From assembly GCA_947095585.1 (NCBI GenBank), contig OX352765.1, positions 90,046,965 through 90,110,964 on the forward strand: a stretch of 64,000 bases of DNA. The letters are read 5' to 3'. This DNA comes from Nephrocerus scutellatus. Its lineage: Eukaryota; Arthropoda; Insecta; Diptera; Pipunculidae. The notes beneath the pieces are model-generated. The model made no database searches. It saw only the letters and a list, made by a program, of their open reading frames with translations, and had not been told where the DNA came from. The translations under genes were made by a program, and so were the position numbers. Positions 27,900-39,900 of the stretch are shown here, piece after piece. Position 1 is the stretch's first letter. The number at the start of each line of letters is the position of its first letter.

Positions 27900-29950
27900 G
27901 AAGACCGTTAATGCAAAGAGTTGATATAGGAATGATGACAATTCCGAACGAGCTATTTTTTGTTATTGACATTAGAGGTTAATTTGAAACCCTACTGTAT
28001 ACATTTTACAAAAACACTTTGTTGGCACGATATTAGTACAAAAGAGGTACCACTGGATAGGTGTTGAAACAGACTTTGAATCTGCATTTAAGAAAATTAC
28101 ACAAACATTAGATTTTGTTATATTTTTGAACTTTTGTTGAAAATTGATCAATGTGTGAATTTTTTTGCACCCAAATGTAAATGGCTCTACATCCTGCACC
28201 TGGACCTGGACCTGACCCACCGTTTATTAAATAACGTTGATTAGTTTAATAAATGTTTGTTTTTACTGCACAAAGGATTCAGTATAGTTCGAGGCCTTCT
28301 GTTATTTCAATAAGGGTAGGTAGTTGTTAGTTTGAATTTTCGAGTTTACCATCGTTAGTAAGCTTTATAAATTTTAGCTAAGTGTTGTATGTCATTTAGG
28401 TCGCTTACTACAGCAGTTGGTTTAGCTTTCTGTGAGTTAAGAGTTAAGAGTGAGAAGAATAACCTTAAATTTGTTTTTAGATCTGCCATTGTAGCCATTG
28501 TATACGAATGCAAATATTTCAGATTCCAATCAGACAACCAATAATATACCCTCGATACTACTGCCGGGAACATACCAGTTTTGTAAAAACCTATGAGCAA
28601 TAAAAACATCCCCTAACCAGTATTTTTTAAAAAGGCACAACATAAAACTCATGGCTACCCTGCATAGTTGACATCATCTATACAAGGAGAGACCCACAAG
28701 AAAATGTAATCGTTCCGAAAGGCATAGCTGCTATGCCATAGCGCATAGCGTACACTCGCATTGTGTATGTATGGATTTCGTATTCTTTGTGAAACTTCAA
28801 TCCAAACAAAGACTTTTTATTGCAAAGGGCTTTACCTGGCACTAGAGCTATCTGCTGTAGCATTATGCATATTCCACTGTGAACACTCGAGTATACTCGA
28901 ATAAGGGTGTTTTCTGGCGGCTGTGCTAAACCTTAAATTGAATTTTTCACTCAACATTCCCAGTGGGGAAGAAACACTTAACAATTATTGTGCGCTATTC
29001 TCTGTCCATTCTCAGTTGATGATTAAACGTTGAAAAGTGTGCGCGCGGATTTCGTTCGTGAAGTGACGTGCGGTGGAATATTTAAGACGGAATTTACCTC
29101 AATTTGGTGCAATACCTATAGTGTATCATCATTGTACTCAATTCTTTCTAAAGTAATTCATAGAACTTCTCCGTTGAAATTAAAAATCAACTCTGACTTA
29201 ATTCTAAACAATCTCGAACTTTTTTGACAACCAAAATAATGGCGAAACTGAAGCAATATTTAAACGTTTGGTTCATGAACTAATATTCGAAATCTGAAAT
29301 TGAATTCATTGTTGATGTTCCATTGCTGTGACGATGTCCTTGTCTCTCAATCATCTTTGAATAATTGGTAATGTGTTGTGCTTTCATAGCTCAACAAGCG
29401 CAAATCGTTTAACCGCTGTTGATTTATTAATATATTCCCATTTACTCATTTAGAAGTTAGAAGTAAAGATTATGAAATATTTTTGTTTAAAAAAGTGAAC
29501 GGTCCAATATTTGTCCAACATTTTACTGTATTTTTCTGTAAAAAATAAGAAAGCATCATCGATAGTTTAAAGCGAGTGATGATGGATATGACGGAAAACA
29601 TTGTGTGCGTGCTATACCTAGGCAGAATTATGAAATCATGAATTTTTAGTCATCCTTAAAAAAAAGTTGAGCTACTGTTTATGATTATAATGTATTGCTG
29701 ACAGAATATTCAATAAAAGTTTTGATCCGTAGCACTCAATGATTTCTCATCATCACTTTTTCCTTCCCTTCAGATGCTTTACTGACTCTTGCTTTTAGTG
29801 ACGAACATAAAATACCATAAGTTTAAGATTAAGAACGAAAAGTTTACTGAAACATTATTACCTACATACGTTTTAAAATTTTAAAAATTCCTTTAACTAT
29901 TCTGATCAAAATTACTATATACTCGTAGATATATTGCAAAAGAAATCATG
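27900..29950. other. Unassigned spacer
   Basis: I see no supported gene. A short GGTCCA-type hexamer repeat lies near 28195-28215. A GTG/CGCG-containing stretch at 29035-29075 is unremarkable. Confidence 0.3.
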
Positions 29951-29954
29951 TATT

Positions 29955-30345
29955 TACAGAGTCTGTCCCTCGAACGGTTAGAACGCTTCCATCATGTATT
30001 TCCATCAATTATTACATTTTTCAAGAATATGTTGAAAATGAATTTCAAGAAAAACACTAAGCTATATTTGATGTGATTACCTCCGACGCGGCGCGCGGAT
30101 GATGGCATCAAGTCTTCTGATAAAGGCTCTCTGTACAAATGTGAGCTGTATTCAAAATTTCCATGTTTTCGAATTTTTTTTGTTGACAACTAAGCGTCCA
30201 TATGGAGAAGTCCATCGGATTCAAGACTTTTGAGTTTGGAGGCGGCTGTTGCGAAGAAATAAGTTTGTAAAAATTGCTGTGTCGAACGAGCTTTACGTGC
30301 TGGTGCCAATTCCTGTCGGAATGTCCAGCGGTTGGCATTGAATTG
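29955..30345 (-). pseudogene. mariner/Tc-type transposase C-terminal relic
   Basis: The minus strand reads SSQQPPPNSKVLNPMDFSIW. This resembles the P-x5-LNPxDFxIW motif that holds the last catalytic acidic residue. Downstream (CTESLYQKT, then a degraded RR segment) resembles the usual C-terminus. The upstream catalytic residues are not recognisable. Confidence 0.55.
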
Positions 30346-30816
30346 TTATATTTTATATATGTATGATGCAATTTTATTGCTGTCAGGACTCTTTTTAAGC
30401 TTTATTCTATCATATAGGAATGTATCGTAGAACGAGTGTGAAAGTTCTCCAGAATTTTTCCTTTTTAAAGCTACATTTTCAAATGAAAAAGAATAAGAAT
30501 TTTAATTCCTGATATAATATTTAAGTTGTATTATATACATCCGTTGAGCTAAGATATTGAAATGAGTAGGAGCTACCTATCAATATTGAATATTCGGGCA
30601 TTTATTATGATACCAGTTACAGGAAAACTCCAGCAATTTCATTTGCGGTAGGAATGCGAAGAGTTTCTTTTATTAAAGCCATAAACTGACGTAACTAAAC
30701 CGAAATCTAAAGCTCATAAAAGTATGCATTACAGTGTATTGACTGTTGCAATTTTTATTAAAGCCTTTAGCCTTTAAAGTACACAATGAACTGCAATGAT
30801 TGTTATTTATTAAGAT
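30346..30816. other. Unassigned spacer
   Basis: No gene or repeat could be supported here. Confidence 0.3.
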
Positions 30817-31204
30817 ACTAGCGGAAATACCCGGCGTTTCCCGGCTGCCCCATCCCACTGACCCTCACCCGAGTTAACACCCGCCCACTGAATCCACGCC
30901 CACTAACCTCTTTCTCTATGACTCTCGCCATATGACCTCCCACCAACTGACCCCCTAACAATCCAGAAAACTATAGAATCGACACTTATATCGGCAAAAA
31001 ATGTATACGTCTTCGAATATGCTTTACATGAAAATCATATACAGGGAAAACTACATTTTCCAGTCCACCCCCTCTTATCCGGTCCAAATTTTGCTAACGA
31101 CTGTCTTTTTATTTAAATATTATATGGTTTGATTTTGAGCCAAATCTGTCCAAAATGTCCAAATTTTCGAAAAAAAAAAAAAGGCGACCCCAGCGCCAGC
31201 TAGT
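30817..31204. mobile_element. 388-bp element with ACTAGC...GCTAGT ends
   Basis: The left end is ACTAGC followed by ACCCGGCGTTTCCCGG; the right end is GCGCCAGCTAGT. The outer six bases are perfect inverted copies. Other ends of the same family occur at about 12112-12131, 34428-34500, 39078-39104 and 43985-44007. The body has no coding sequence, a C-rich left part with a recurring CCACT/CCCACTGA word, and a poly-A stretch near the right end. The class (DNA element or Helitron-like) cannot be settled by eye. Confidence 0.6.
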
Positions 31205-31239
31205 GGGATCTAACGCAAACAAAAACAATCCCGAGCCCC

Positions 31240-31740
31240 ACACGAACATATAGTGTGAGTCTAAGTTGGAAAGCTTCAGTGGTTCAGCCGTGATAGTCAG
31301 ACATACATACGCACCAATTTTGAATGACTCGCTCGAGGAAAAAAAGTCCAAAGGTGTGATATCACACGATCTTGATGGCCAATCCACCGGTCCGAAACGA
31401 GAGATCAATTGGTCACCGAAACGAGGACGCAGTAAATCCACTGTGTCACGGGCTGTATGGGATGTAGCGCCGTCTTGTTAGAACCAAATGTCCTGGAGAT
31501 CACGGGCTTTAATTTTAGGCATCAAAAAGTCGTTTATCATGGGGCGATAGCATTCGCCATTCACTGTTACATTGGCGCCAGCCTCATCTTTGAAGAAATA
31601 TGGGCCGATGATTCCTCCAGCCCATAGGCAACCCCTAACGGTAGTTTTCAATGGATGCAATTTTGCTTATTGTCGAAGCCATTAAGCCAAAAATGGGCCT
31701 CATCGCTGAACAAAATTCGGATCTCAAAATACGGCGATGA
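31240..31740 (-). pseudogene. IS630/mariner-type transposase relic
   Basis: The minus strand contains the DDE core of a fly-type element. NGECYRPMINDFLMPKI is followed by DIWF, a TAG in place of Gln, and DGATSHTA (second catalytic Asp). After a gap come RSCDITPLDFF (third acidic residue) and RFGPVDWPSRSC. The upstream part matching the first Asp (SDEAHFWLNG-like, at about 31690) is frameshifted. Confidence 0.75.
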
Positions 31741-34300
31741 AAAAAAATTATATATTTAGTTTGACAGTAGTCACGCGTGACATGTCAAAAAAAATCCTAT
31801 TGAAAAAAGTACCTCCAATCTGATCACCCTTTATTAACAGAGCAATTTCTGTTAACATTGGTCAGGGTACACCAAAGTAAGCGTTTTCTTAAATCCCCGA
31901 TATATGATGCCAACATTGGAGATATACCCTTACTGTAGAACGATTTTTTTCTTAGAATATACCCAAGAATCATTTCCGAAATTATTGTGCACCCTGTATA
32001 CATACATACATACATACATAATTAAACTTAACCACAATATTCAACAAAAGGAAAAGGATATAGTTAGCGATTTTATTAAAAGAGAAAAAATTCAACGTTT
32101 TACCCGAGATAGAAAAGTCTCACTATACTTTTATATGTGAAATGCTTAAGTAGTTTTTTTATGACACAGGTTTTTTGTGTATATCGAGTGACAAGGAAGT
32201 AGGTTAATAAGCCTTTCATATACTTATGAATATTCATCTCTCATCATCATTATGTAAGTAGGAGTACTTCAAAGTACTTGTGCACTTTTCCTACTCACCA
32301 TCATAGTATGTCAAGCTGCTGAGATCAGACCTGATAACATCATCATTATAAATTGTGAAAGGCTGAATAACAAAAGCACAAAGCAAATATGCCAGCCCTT
32401 AATAATTTTTAAGGATTTTTTATTATCAATGATAAGTTGCCTTTTTAAATTATTTAAGAAAATTCATATAACACATCTATAAAGAGCTTGACACATGCAT
32501 ATAGAGGTAGAGGAGTATAAAATTGTGTGCCAATCCAATAGAGCCTATACTTTTGTAAACTATTACGTAGTCAAAGTCCAATATTAAAAGGAGGAGGGAT
32601 GTGAAAAACCCATTGTCGTGCCGTGGTAAGAAAAACGTATATTTGTTTTTCTGCTTATCTCTCTATACAAGGCCAAGGTATCACATTAGACTTACTTTTG
32701 AAATAATGTGATGAGATTTTCGTTGAATGATAAAAGGTTGTATACTTCGTACATTATTAGTCAAAATGAAAATGAAGTTTCACCTATGACCCACATAGCT
32801 GGTTAAGGTATTTTGAAGTTAACATTGTTACATAGGAAAAAAAACTGATCCAATTTTATAACTTTTTTTGATTTATATCTTTGCATTCAAATTGGTATTT
32901 ACGATACAATGAGGTAACGACATTAAAGACTGTAAGCTTATCATTTTTGAAAAGATAAACTGTTTCATTTATTTTCTTTAATAACATACCGACAATAGAA
33001 TGCTTGACATTGTAATTAGTAGTAGCTATAAACATAAAACTTAAGAGCTGCAATTATCTTCCTATACTATTCAACATCCATTCTGCACGTGCTTTCAAAA
33101 CACACCTATTAATTGAGAGATTTCTGGCACTCGAAGCAATTAAAACTAAAGATATCGTAACCATGAATGATGTTTATAAAGTTTTTTTTGTTTTAAGGGA
33201 CCAGAATAGATTTCTCTTCTTCTCCAGAAAAACTGGAACAGTCGATATTTAAATGGCATTGTTGTTTATTTTTGTATACAAAAACAAAAAATGTAGAGTG
33301 AATTTTTTGTGAAAATAAACTTTGAAAAATTAAAAGGCGGCACGGCACGGTACTATGGTCTGGTCGAATTGCAGCATAAAATGTGGTTTGTAGCTGATAC
33401 CTGGCTTTTTCTATGCTATTATACTATAAAATTTATAGATTCCAATTAGACTGTGTCTGGATATTTATTGCAAATCAAAACTCTAATTAAGTGAAATAAG
33501 AAAAAATGTATTAAGTAAGCAAATGATGCATTTAAATTACTATCTTTCAATGAGAAATTGTGGTAGTCACAATAAAATAACAATTTAAGCCTATATGTAT
33601 TATTAGGTTCAATTTTTCTCAAAAAAATTACTCGTAGATCGCGAAAAAAGATTTGAATTTGAATGTGGAATCTTCATCTCGACTACCTTTTCCTTTACTA
33701 GTGTTTTTGGGTGTTTCCAAAGTATAAATGCTCTGCATGAATATGTAATAACAGCGTCTATTTGTCAATGTACTTAATTCCTTGTTACAAATAAAAGCAG
33801 TTTATAAACGACACGTTTATAATCATATGAGTAAATAACATAGAGGTTGAGAACGAAAAAGAAACCTTTGGAAAAGCACTTGTCTATAAGTTTTTGCGTG
33901 AAAATTTGCATTCCGTACGCATCTACGCATTCACTAAACATAGAACATGCACAAGTTCTGATTTGTTAGTAGTTGTTGCCAACCCGAGCTTAATTTTTAA
34001 TTATACAAAGTTGTATTAAGTGCTATCGATAAAAAATATGATGATTATTTAATTTGTAACAACACTTATACTAAATCACCTAATATACTCACGTACTTGA
34101 TTTGTTTATTAGTTTTTAATTTAATTGAAATATACTTGATATAGTGATATCTATTGTACCCGTTCACTTGATTGAGGCCACATTTTTTGAAATCGCCTTT
34201 CGCGGTTTATACCTTTAGTAAGTGTGTTACCTGTAGGTAAGTACATGTGGGCATCGTGGCTCAATTGATAAGTGCATGGACTTCTGAGCAGTAGTAGTAA
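31741..34300. other. A+T-rich spacer
   Basis: It contains a CATA tetranucleotide tract near 31998-32020. I could support no coding frame, RNA gene or repeat. Confidence 0.3.
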
Positions 34301-34304
34301 ATAA

Positions 34305-34545
34305 TAGCTCTTTCGATTTGCAGGGTACAGTTAAAAATTCACTCTCGGGGTTTTGGTTTGAGTTTGCGTTTTATTTGCAAGGTTTTGTAACCGACACATG
34401 GCGAAGAGAGATCAAGCAGACTAATTTCCGGCGTTTCCCGGCTGTCCCATCCCCCTGACACCCATTCAAGTAAACACCCACCAAAGTTAACACCCGCCCA
34501 CTGGTGTTACGCTAACTGACCTTCGGCCTCAAGTGAAAAAGTTTG
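34305..34545. repeat. Composite repeat: dispersed repeat copy 2 joined to a CCGGCGTTTCCCGG end
   Basis: The first part (34310-34428) matches the repeat at 6605-6805. At 34428 it switches to TTCCGGCGTTTCCCGGCTG, the left end of the ACTAGC family with its outermost six bases missing. The CCACC/CCCACTG words seen at 30.85 kb follow. Confidence 0.6.
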
Positions 34546-36200
34546 ATGACCCCTGCTTTAGAGTTAGATATCGGCGCAAATTTCTTCTTAATCAACGCGG
34601 TATCTTTAAACGTCTTTATTCAAGTTTGAGTTCCTCCAGTTTCACATCCTTACCTAAGTGTTGACCACGAAAACGAAAACCAGTGGAATTACCACTGAAT
34701 AAAACGTGACTGAATAATCTTGATTTGGCATGATCGCTTACATGAACCAGTGATGAGTAGTGATCATCTCAATGTAAATACTTGATCATTCGTTAACGTA
34801 TGGATTTCATTCACTCGTTAACTGCTGTCGTGATTCGACCCCTGACAGCCTAACTCAGGTTTTGGCTTCGGGTTCGCAATGTGCAAATGTAAATGTAATG
34901 TATTTGTAGTCTTACTGAATTGCAGTACACAAGAATGGTTTAGTTTATGTATGACGTATGCGGGTAGGCTGATGGTATGTTAGTATACCGGTTATGCAAT
35001 TCTACTGCACTCTCTTATTTATACTTTCCAATCTACTAAAAAATCGATTATATCAAATTTTATAGTTAACTTTGAATAATCAAAGGTGCAGATAAAGATT
35101 TACCAATAATTTTCAATGCAAATCTCATATAGATAATAACTAATTGTTTGTACTTCGCTGAAATACGAAAAAATCATTATTTGCCATCGTTGATTGTGCT
35201 AACTTCCTGTTAAATATTTGCACTTCACTCAAATGTCAATCCCATAAGCACTTTATTTTCATGCGCGTACCATCTTTATACTGATAACGATTTGCAAATA
35301 ATATATATATATATATATAAGTTATAGCACAATCGACGATTAGCAAATGTATGCAAATCGTTATCAGTGTAGAGTAAATACGTATGCATATTTGCATCTT
35401 ATCTGACTTATGCTGTAAATTTCTATCTTATTTGTATAGATATATTATAAAAATCCTGAAAAATATTTAGTATTTATTTTGCTTAATGATTATGTTTATG
35501 CAGTTATATCGATAAGATTTTGTATGTTTTGAAAGATCTTAAAAGAACGCTGTTGTCGTAGGTTTGGATATCTAATATAAATATGTTGTACCTTCTACGT
35601 TTCTACTTTTGCTAAGTATTTGAAAAGAAGCTAGTGCACCTTTTTAAAAGCGAAATTAACAGACGATTATATGAACAGAGTTTTTTTTGTAATGTATTAA
35701 CTCTGAACTTGTTCAACACATCCTCTGATGACATCAATTTGTAAAATTCTTAGTCAATATATCACCAGCAAGGTCGCCAAACATGGCATTTATTATTACT
35801 CCTACTTGAGTAGTATTCTTATTCCAATTCACTTATTCACACTCATTACTAGTTTGTTAGTTTTTAATTTTTATTTTTTTTAATTAATTATATTGTAAGA
35901 TTTTAAGTAAAATTACGTATTAATTTAAAATTTAACCCTTGTAGGTATGTGATTTTTTTTTCTCTATAAGCTCTCAAAATTTATTGCAAAGAGTCTACAT
36001 ACGACAAAATCAACCCTTACTACGTATATCTCCCAACTCCCACCATTAGTGTGGCAAAATATCATTAAAGAATTCAATCCACGACCATAACTTCTGTATC
36101 TTCATGCATTCTTATTGTATTTTTAACAATCGCACTTAACTGCAACCAACTACCTCATTCTCTATCAATACGTTTGTTCAACAGTATTGAACCTCAAATG
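34546..36200. other. A+T-rich spacer left of the cysteine-rich gene
   Basis: Apart from the interleaved inverted repeats at 35179-35367, I see nothing supported here. Confidence 0.3.
35179..35367. repeat. Two interleaved inverted repeats around an AT tract
   Basis: Arm A (35179-35200, ATTTGCCATCGTTGATTGTG...) pairs with arm A' (35326-35348). Arm B (35281-35296, CTGATAACGATTTGCA) pairs with arm B' (35352-35367, TGCAAATCGTTATCAG). The order is A-B-A'-B', and an AT tract of about 20 bases lies between B and A'. Confidence 0.7.
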
Positions 36201-36965
36201 ATTATGACTGTTGGTTGAGTCTTTTAGCATGCAGCTCACGACCTATCTATCGCATAGTAGTTCAACAGTGAACAGCTGTTCATCGCAGTGCGTTTCCCAA
36301 GAGAGCTGCTGCTACTGCCGCTCATCGTTAAGTCGGCCGCCCAGTGCTAAAGCGGCCACCACCAGAAGGCGAATTCAGAATTTTTTTTGCCTCCATTCGA
36401 AAACAGACACCGTGTCGATCGTTCGTTTGCGAACGGGCGCGTGCGAACGGTTTTCCTTTCCTAGCATATACAAAGTATGTCCGCGGTCGGTTGTGATTCC
36501 AAAAGAATATCATTTTAGTTCGTCAAAACGGAAATAAATTACGAGAAAAGTTGTGTGAATTTAGAACCACACTAAAATTGAGATAATTCTTTTGTGTTGA
36601 TCTTAGCACGGGACATTTTAGTGATCGTTCGCACTTGATGATTTCTCAAGTCGGTCGGCCGGCGGGTAAAGTCGCCTGCCAGTTAACGCATAATTTATGT
36701 TTTTTTAAAAAAAAATAAAAAGATTTATTATACTTCTCACATCGGCGGATATGTAATTGTTTTTGTTTCGTTTTGTTGTAATTCATTTCTATTCTAGTGA
36801 TCTGCGTCCGTCGTCATCGTCATTGTGCATTGCAGTGTGAAACGATATTGATAACATCTTTCTGGTGTGTCCTCTATCCCCGACCCTTTCACAAAATATC
36901 TGATTTCAACCACACACTCGCCTGCCTCATTAGAATGTCATCGATAATTATCAAAGAGCGAGAAA
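36201..36965 (+). promoter_or_regulatory. Probable promoter and 5' leader region of the cysteine-rich gene
   Basis: Sequence from about 36240 to 36510 is richer in G+C and CpG (for example GCGAACGGGCGCGTGCGAAC) than the rest of the spacer, as fly 5' regions often are, and it directly precedes the start exon. I see no clear TATA box. A frame open across 36211-36537 starts without ATG and I do not count it as a gene. Confidence 0.35.
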
Positions 36966-39900
36966 ATGTCCCAGTGTCGTTGCGATAGAACACCAAGTGT
37001 TGTTGCTGCTGTCAATGATAGTGAGGTGACCAGTTGTTATGAATTACAATTGAAGCCTTGCCGCTTCAATGATGCGTTTGCGTTGTCGGAATCGTCGCGA
37101 TTTGGATTGAGAAGAGCATGTAAAAAACTCCCACTAATCACTTTAGTTGTGAGTTTAGTTGTGATTCTCGATAATTGCCAGCTTACAACAATGGCAGCAC
37201 CGCAATCGTGCGTCCTTTGTGATAGAAATGATCTAAAAGCCGATACCAAAGATCCCAATGCCAGTTACGAAGAATTCCTGTTCGAACATCAGGTGACGCG
37301 ACATGATGCAATCAACGCGTTACGACAGTTAAACGAAAGCTTCTACGAAGGTAAGTTCCAGTGGATAAGATGAAGGATATCCACAAAAGCAAAAACTGAC
37401 TACCTCTCATTTATTGTTGCAGAATCCTCTGGAAGTTCCTCCTGCAAAGCGGTTAGCTGCACGAAGACTGTTATGAAATATTGCCTTGGGCCGCAGTTTA
37501 TAAACGATCATTGTTGGTGTGAGCTGGGTCATGCGCATGGTAAGTAATTATTCTTTATTTTTTTTTTGTATTTATGATTTGGCTATTGTTTATATTATAA
37601 GCTTCAGTAAAACGACTAGCACATAAGGTAAAGAGTAAGGAGTGGGCATCCATGACTTCTAATTAAAAAATTTAACCCTCTCTTTGGTAACTTTTTTCGG
37701 GACCATTACCATCAATGTCAATTAATATAGAGCAAATGGAAACAGCTGCACGAGTATGAATGCATTGAACCCGATCTTGTATTATTTTTTCGCATGACTT
37801 TATCTAATTGCCACAGTGTTGTTTTCTAATGACGGACGGTTGCTAGTGTATAGTTGGTATATAGCACCGGCCCTATTAAACTTTCCTGAGGTACTCCTGC
37901 CTTAATGGCTTTGAATTTGGAATATATATGAATTACACCGGTAATAAAGATTATAATTGTTGGTTGAACGTCTTCATGTCAAACTTGCCAAAGCCTAGCT
38001 TCTAAGCTAAGCTTCTCAAAGATTTTAGACGTAACTGGTATTAACGAAATTGGACGTAATTTTTTGCGATTTTCATTCGCACGATATTGGATGACAAACA
38101 GATCGTCGGATTTGTGACGACGAAAAGTGAAGACCATAAGTGCGGACAGTTTATACGACAACTATACTTTGAAGATCGATTTAGACGATCAGTTTCTCTT
38201 CAGTTCGGTTCAGTACAGTTATCAGGTTAGACTTAAGTTAAACTCATGCAAATTCCTTTAACTTTGGTGGCTTTTAATATGCTTGTCAGTTGAACTGAAA
38301 CTGATACTGACAGGGTTTCCATCAATTCAGTCCAGTACAGGTCTTTTCAGAAAATTTGAAGAAAATCGGGTTATTTCTTAAAAAAATGTATATGAAAGCC
38401 CCTCGGCCCAGGGGCCCGATCACTTTCAAGTTTTTACAAAAAGTGTTGTCATTAGAAATACACATGTGTAAAAAAATTTGCATAAAATTTGAATTTATAT
38501 GGGAGCCCGATCACTTCGAAATTTTTATAGAAAGTGTTGTCATCGGAGATCAGGCTTTAGGAACTGGGTTTAAAATTAATCACAAGATTCCACCAGCCAG
38601 CCACGGACACGCGAATTATTACAGAGAATTTCATAAAATATAGTTCCGTAATACAGCGTTGATAGCGTCCCATGCCCTCAACGCAACTGGCTACATAAAG
38701 TTGATACTAGGGCAACGCTGCGAGACCCACTGCACAGAATGACGGAAACCTCCGCTAATGCTTAGGTCTGAATGTCAGCCGCACACCAGTTGAGCCACCA
38801 CTATTCGCTTGTGTTGTTCTAAATTAGATCACGTTCAGGTATGTTACTGCGGTAACTCCAGTTAACATCCCGATGTCTGATGAATTTTTCCGTTGCGCTT
38901 TAAGCAACATGGTAGATCATGGGCACGTTGCACGAGTCCGACAAATAGTCCATTGCATCCAGATGCAAGAATGACTCAAAAATTGTGCCCCCTAAGGGGT
39001 TGGGATTAAAACGGGATGATGTGTAAAAATAATTTGAAACTACTGATATAAGTGACGAATCAATGTTTTCCGAATCGGGTAACGCCGGGACTCAGCTAGT
39101 GTTTATCTATATAAATATTTCCTTGTTTTTTTAGTGCAGGTTTCACAACAAATCTTTCCACCATGAATGTGTCGGTTGCCCCATCATATTCTCCCTTTTA
39201 TGGACCTTAGATCATGTAACGTACGATCACTCTTTAAAATATGTCAGGGGAAATTAATGCATTAATGCAATTCGATGCATCGCAGGTTGATCTGCACTTA
39301 CGAGCCTATCGCTTTCCTTTTTTTTATTATAACGGAATACATACATACAGCATTTTACTTGAGCGGATTACAATCCATAGCTGTCCTCTTCGATCGGAAT
39401 TATTCAAATTAGTCATCAGAAAAGTTTAAGAATTTTTATTATAAGCTTTTTACAACAGAATACATACGAGTACATAAATGGGTAGATCAGTCGATAGAAT
39501 CTGTCTATTCGATTAGTATTTGGTTGGCATAACAATTCGATTGCTGCATTGCACATGCATTACGCTATGTTCATTGATCACAATACATCCTGCTAAAATA
39601 TTAACTCCTAAAGGTATATTCACTTTGTTACAGGTTTTGCAGTTCAAATTAAAAGATTTGCAAAAGGTTATTCTGCAAACCCTGTACAAGGATAAAGTTC
39701 ATTTAATTGTTATATGTATTCTTTCATAAAATTCTGAATTGTTTAATGTTTAAAGAAGTAGAAACAAACAAATTTTAGTATCTAGGTTAAGTATGTGAGG
39801 TACTATCTACTCACTGTATCTTTTGTATTCAAACAAAAGATATCTTCAGCAAAAGTTTGAAAAAATGCATAAACACACAATCCAACAATTGAATGAGTCA

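Noticed and set aside
36211..36537. Open frame of 108 codons before the cysteine-rich gene
   Set aside because: It starts without ATG, is not joined to later exons in phase by an evident donor, and is better explained as leader or promoter DNA.
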